A stretch of 64,000 nucleotides of DNA, from NCBI GenBank assembly GCA_965140355.1, contig OZ223193.1, positions 496,001 through 560,000 on the forward strand, read 5' to 3'. The notes beneath the pieces were generated by a model. It was not told the origin of the DNA. It saw nothing but the letters and a program-made list of their open reading frames with translations, and did not search any database. Shown in pieces: positions 63,036 through 64,000 of the stretch (position 1 is its first letter; each line of letters starts with the position of its first letter). The stretch comes from Acetobacterium sp965140355. Its GTDB lineage: Bacteria > Bacillota > Clostridia > Eubacteriales > Eubacteriaceae. The translations under genes and the position numbers were made by a program.

Positions 63036-64000
63036 TTAATATATCACTGCAACGTGATTTTTTATTCGTTCATCATACCAATTCTGCTCCTTGTAATAGA
63101 ACCATTGTACATCATCATTCAAGCGTTTTTCATATTCTCGATCAAATTGACTTAAAATTCCATTCACAAAATACAGTTTTCTTATCCTACCACTACATTG
63201 TAGTCCCACTTCTCCCAGGTATTGTTGCCAACTCTCGGTTTCAATCAACAATTTATTCGTTTCATAAGCCTTTATGACATCGTCGAGATCAACCAACAAA
63301 CATGGGAAAGCGATGATTATTCTTACTTTTTTTTCGTTTTCAAAAAAATAAATTGCCCCTGGAATTCTCGTTTTGATGTGATGCGAAGACAAATAAAAAT
63401 AATGATTTCCGCCAATGCTGGCATTTGTCATAATCACATTTTTTTGTTTCAAGGCTGTCTGACTTAAAGCGCTGAATTTTTTATAACCGTTTGATATTTT
63501 TTTTAAGCGCATCCTATTTTTTATGGTTGCTCTCCATTTTTCATTGTCGGCAATCATACCGTCTATCACCATATAAAAGTCACCATTAGGGATCGTTCTG
63601 ATATTTTGATATAATTGAAACTTTTGTATTTCTTCGGCCAATTCTGCCAATGCAACATTTGCACTCATTTCGGCATTGTCCACTTTGATTTTTTTATTTT
63701 CAGCCGATTTAAGATAAACCCAGGCCTCAACCTGACCAAAATCAGTTTTCACCAGCCGCTTCTCGCGTTCATAAAAAGGGATTTCTTCCCATTGATCGGC
63801 AATCCACATCTCCTGCGGAGATAATTCCAGCACAAATCCATTCGTAACCGCATTTTCTTCTTGTGAGATGAAAAAAAATCCATCTTCGCCGCCAAAAACA
63901 GCATACCCTTCGAGGGTGGCGGCTGTCATATTGACTGCTCTTTTAAAAAACGCCGTTTGTATCGATAAATCGCGAAACGTGCCATAAGTAAATAAGAACT
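63036..64000 (-). CDS. gamma-glutamylcyclotransferase-fold protein with C-terminal extension (partial)
   Basis: The reading frame stays open to the right edge of the window, and the residues before the first Met (LFTYGTFRDLSIQTAFFKRA) are the N-terminal YGT/YGS motif of the gamma-glutamylcyclotransferase/AIG2 fold. The first Met in the window (63929) is therefore internal. Typical later blocks are LEGYAVFGGEDGFFFI, VLELSPQEMW and QVEAWVYLKS. The last roughly 190 residues, rich in Lys, Tyr and Asn, match nothing I know. The normal fold is about 110-150 residues, so this is a fusion. The 5' end is missing. Confidence 0.75.
   Translation of the reverse strand, partial: FLFTYGTFRDLSIQTAFFKRAVNMTAATLEGYAVFGGEDGFFFISQEENAVTNGFVLELSPQEMWIADQWEEIPFYEREKRLVKTDFGQVEAWVYLKSAENKKIKVDNAEMSANVALAELAEEIQKFQLYQNIRTIPNGDFYMVIDGMIADNEKWRATIKNRMRLKKISNGYKKFSALSQTALKQKNVIMTNASIGGNHYFYLSSHHIKTRIPGAIYFFENEKKVRIIIAFPCLLVDLDDVIKAYETNKLLIETESWQQYLGEVGLQCSGRIRKLYFVNGILSQFDREYEKRLNDDVQWFYYKEQNWYDERIKNHVAVIY

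Overview
The window looks like chromosome of an anaerobic, low-GC acetogenic Firmicute of the Acetobacterium/Eubacterium type. The basis is indirect: several corrinoid-protein and UroD-fold methyltransferase genes of the kind used for methyl-group metabolism, an MtrH-family methyltransferase behind a sigma-54 promoter, a T-box leader, ChW repeats on an exported protease, and dense AAGGAGG-type ribosome sites. I see no rRNA, tRNA, CRISPR array, phage or intact insertion sequence. Start codons were often moved inward to the ATG that has a proper Shine-Dalgarno sequence.

Layout. 1-2170: the 5' end of an MtrH-family methyltransferase gene (minus strand) diverges from a PAS/sigma-54 activator, with a near-consensus -24/-12 promoter between them. 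2191-8145: a small protein, an exported subtilase with ChW repeats, a DUF47/Pit phosphate pair, a small membrane protein and a TetR regulator. 8224-10227 and 20311-22581: two inverted copies of a corrinoid-protein plus UroD-methyltransferase cassette. Their upstream regions share only a proximal block of about 65 nt that can form two hairpins. Between them lie glutamate synthase (gltB with a frameshift in a T6 run, gltD), a DUF389 protein, a hydrolase and DAHP synthase. 23048-25916: DUF2284 protein, AEC transporter, polysaccharide deacetylase.

26165-39345 is the most interesting block. It reads leftward as a large regulator, then an operon of APC permease, glutamine-synthetase-like ligase, three-gene split glutamate synthase, a four-gene HcnABC/sarcosine-oxidase-like flavoenzyme complex and RidA, followed by serine dehydratase sdaAB. 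The order matches the logic of the N-methylglutamate pathway (amine + glutamate to gamma-glutamylamide to N-alkylglutamate, then oxidation), but the tetrahydrofolate-binding domain of N-methylglutamate dehydrogenase is missing. The operon follows a consensus promoter with a strong terminator only about 15 nt after the predicted start, so attenuation is likely.

39427-50606: a nitrilase-family amidase, cardiolipin synthase, a UroD methyltransferase/CobW GTPase/His-rich protein operon, a decayed PAS gene, and a two-component system facing an ABC-2 exporter operon. 50641-58294: a decayed repeat-protein fragment; a T-box-controlled operon (polyol-type dehydrogenase, TrpXYZ-like ABC importer, cupin); an EamA transporter; and a third UroD-methyltransferase lineage facing a LysR regulator. 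59544-64000: an unknown protein, a second DUF2284 protein, a membrane diguanylate cyclase and a gamma-glutamylcyclotransferase-fold protein cut by the window end.

Four copies of a 115-150 bp palindromic element (near 20.4, 26.0, 51.3 and 57.1 kb) all lie in the same-strand 3' untranslated region of the preceding gene, with an intrinsic terminator a short distance beyond. They look like a family of structured 3'-UTR elements or mobile palindromes.
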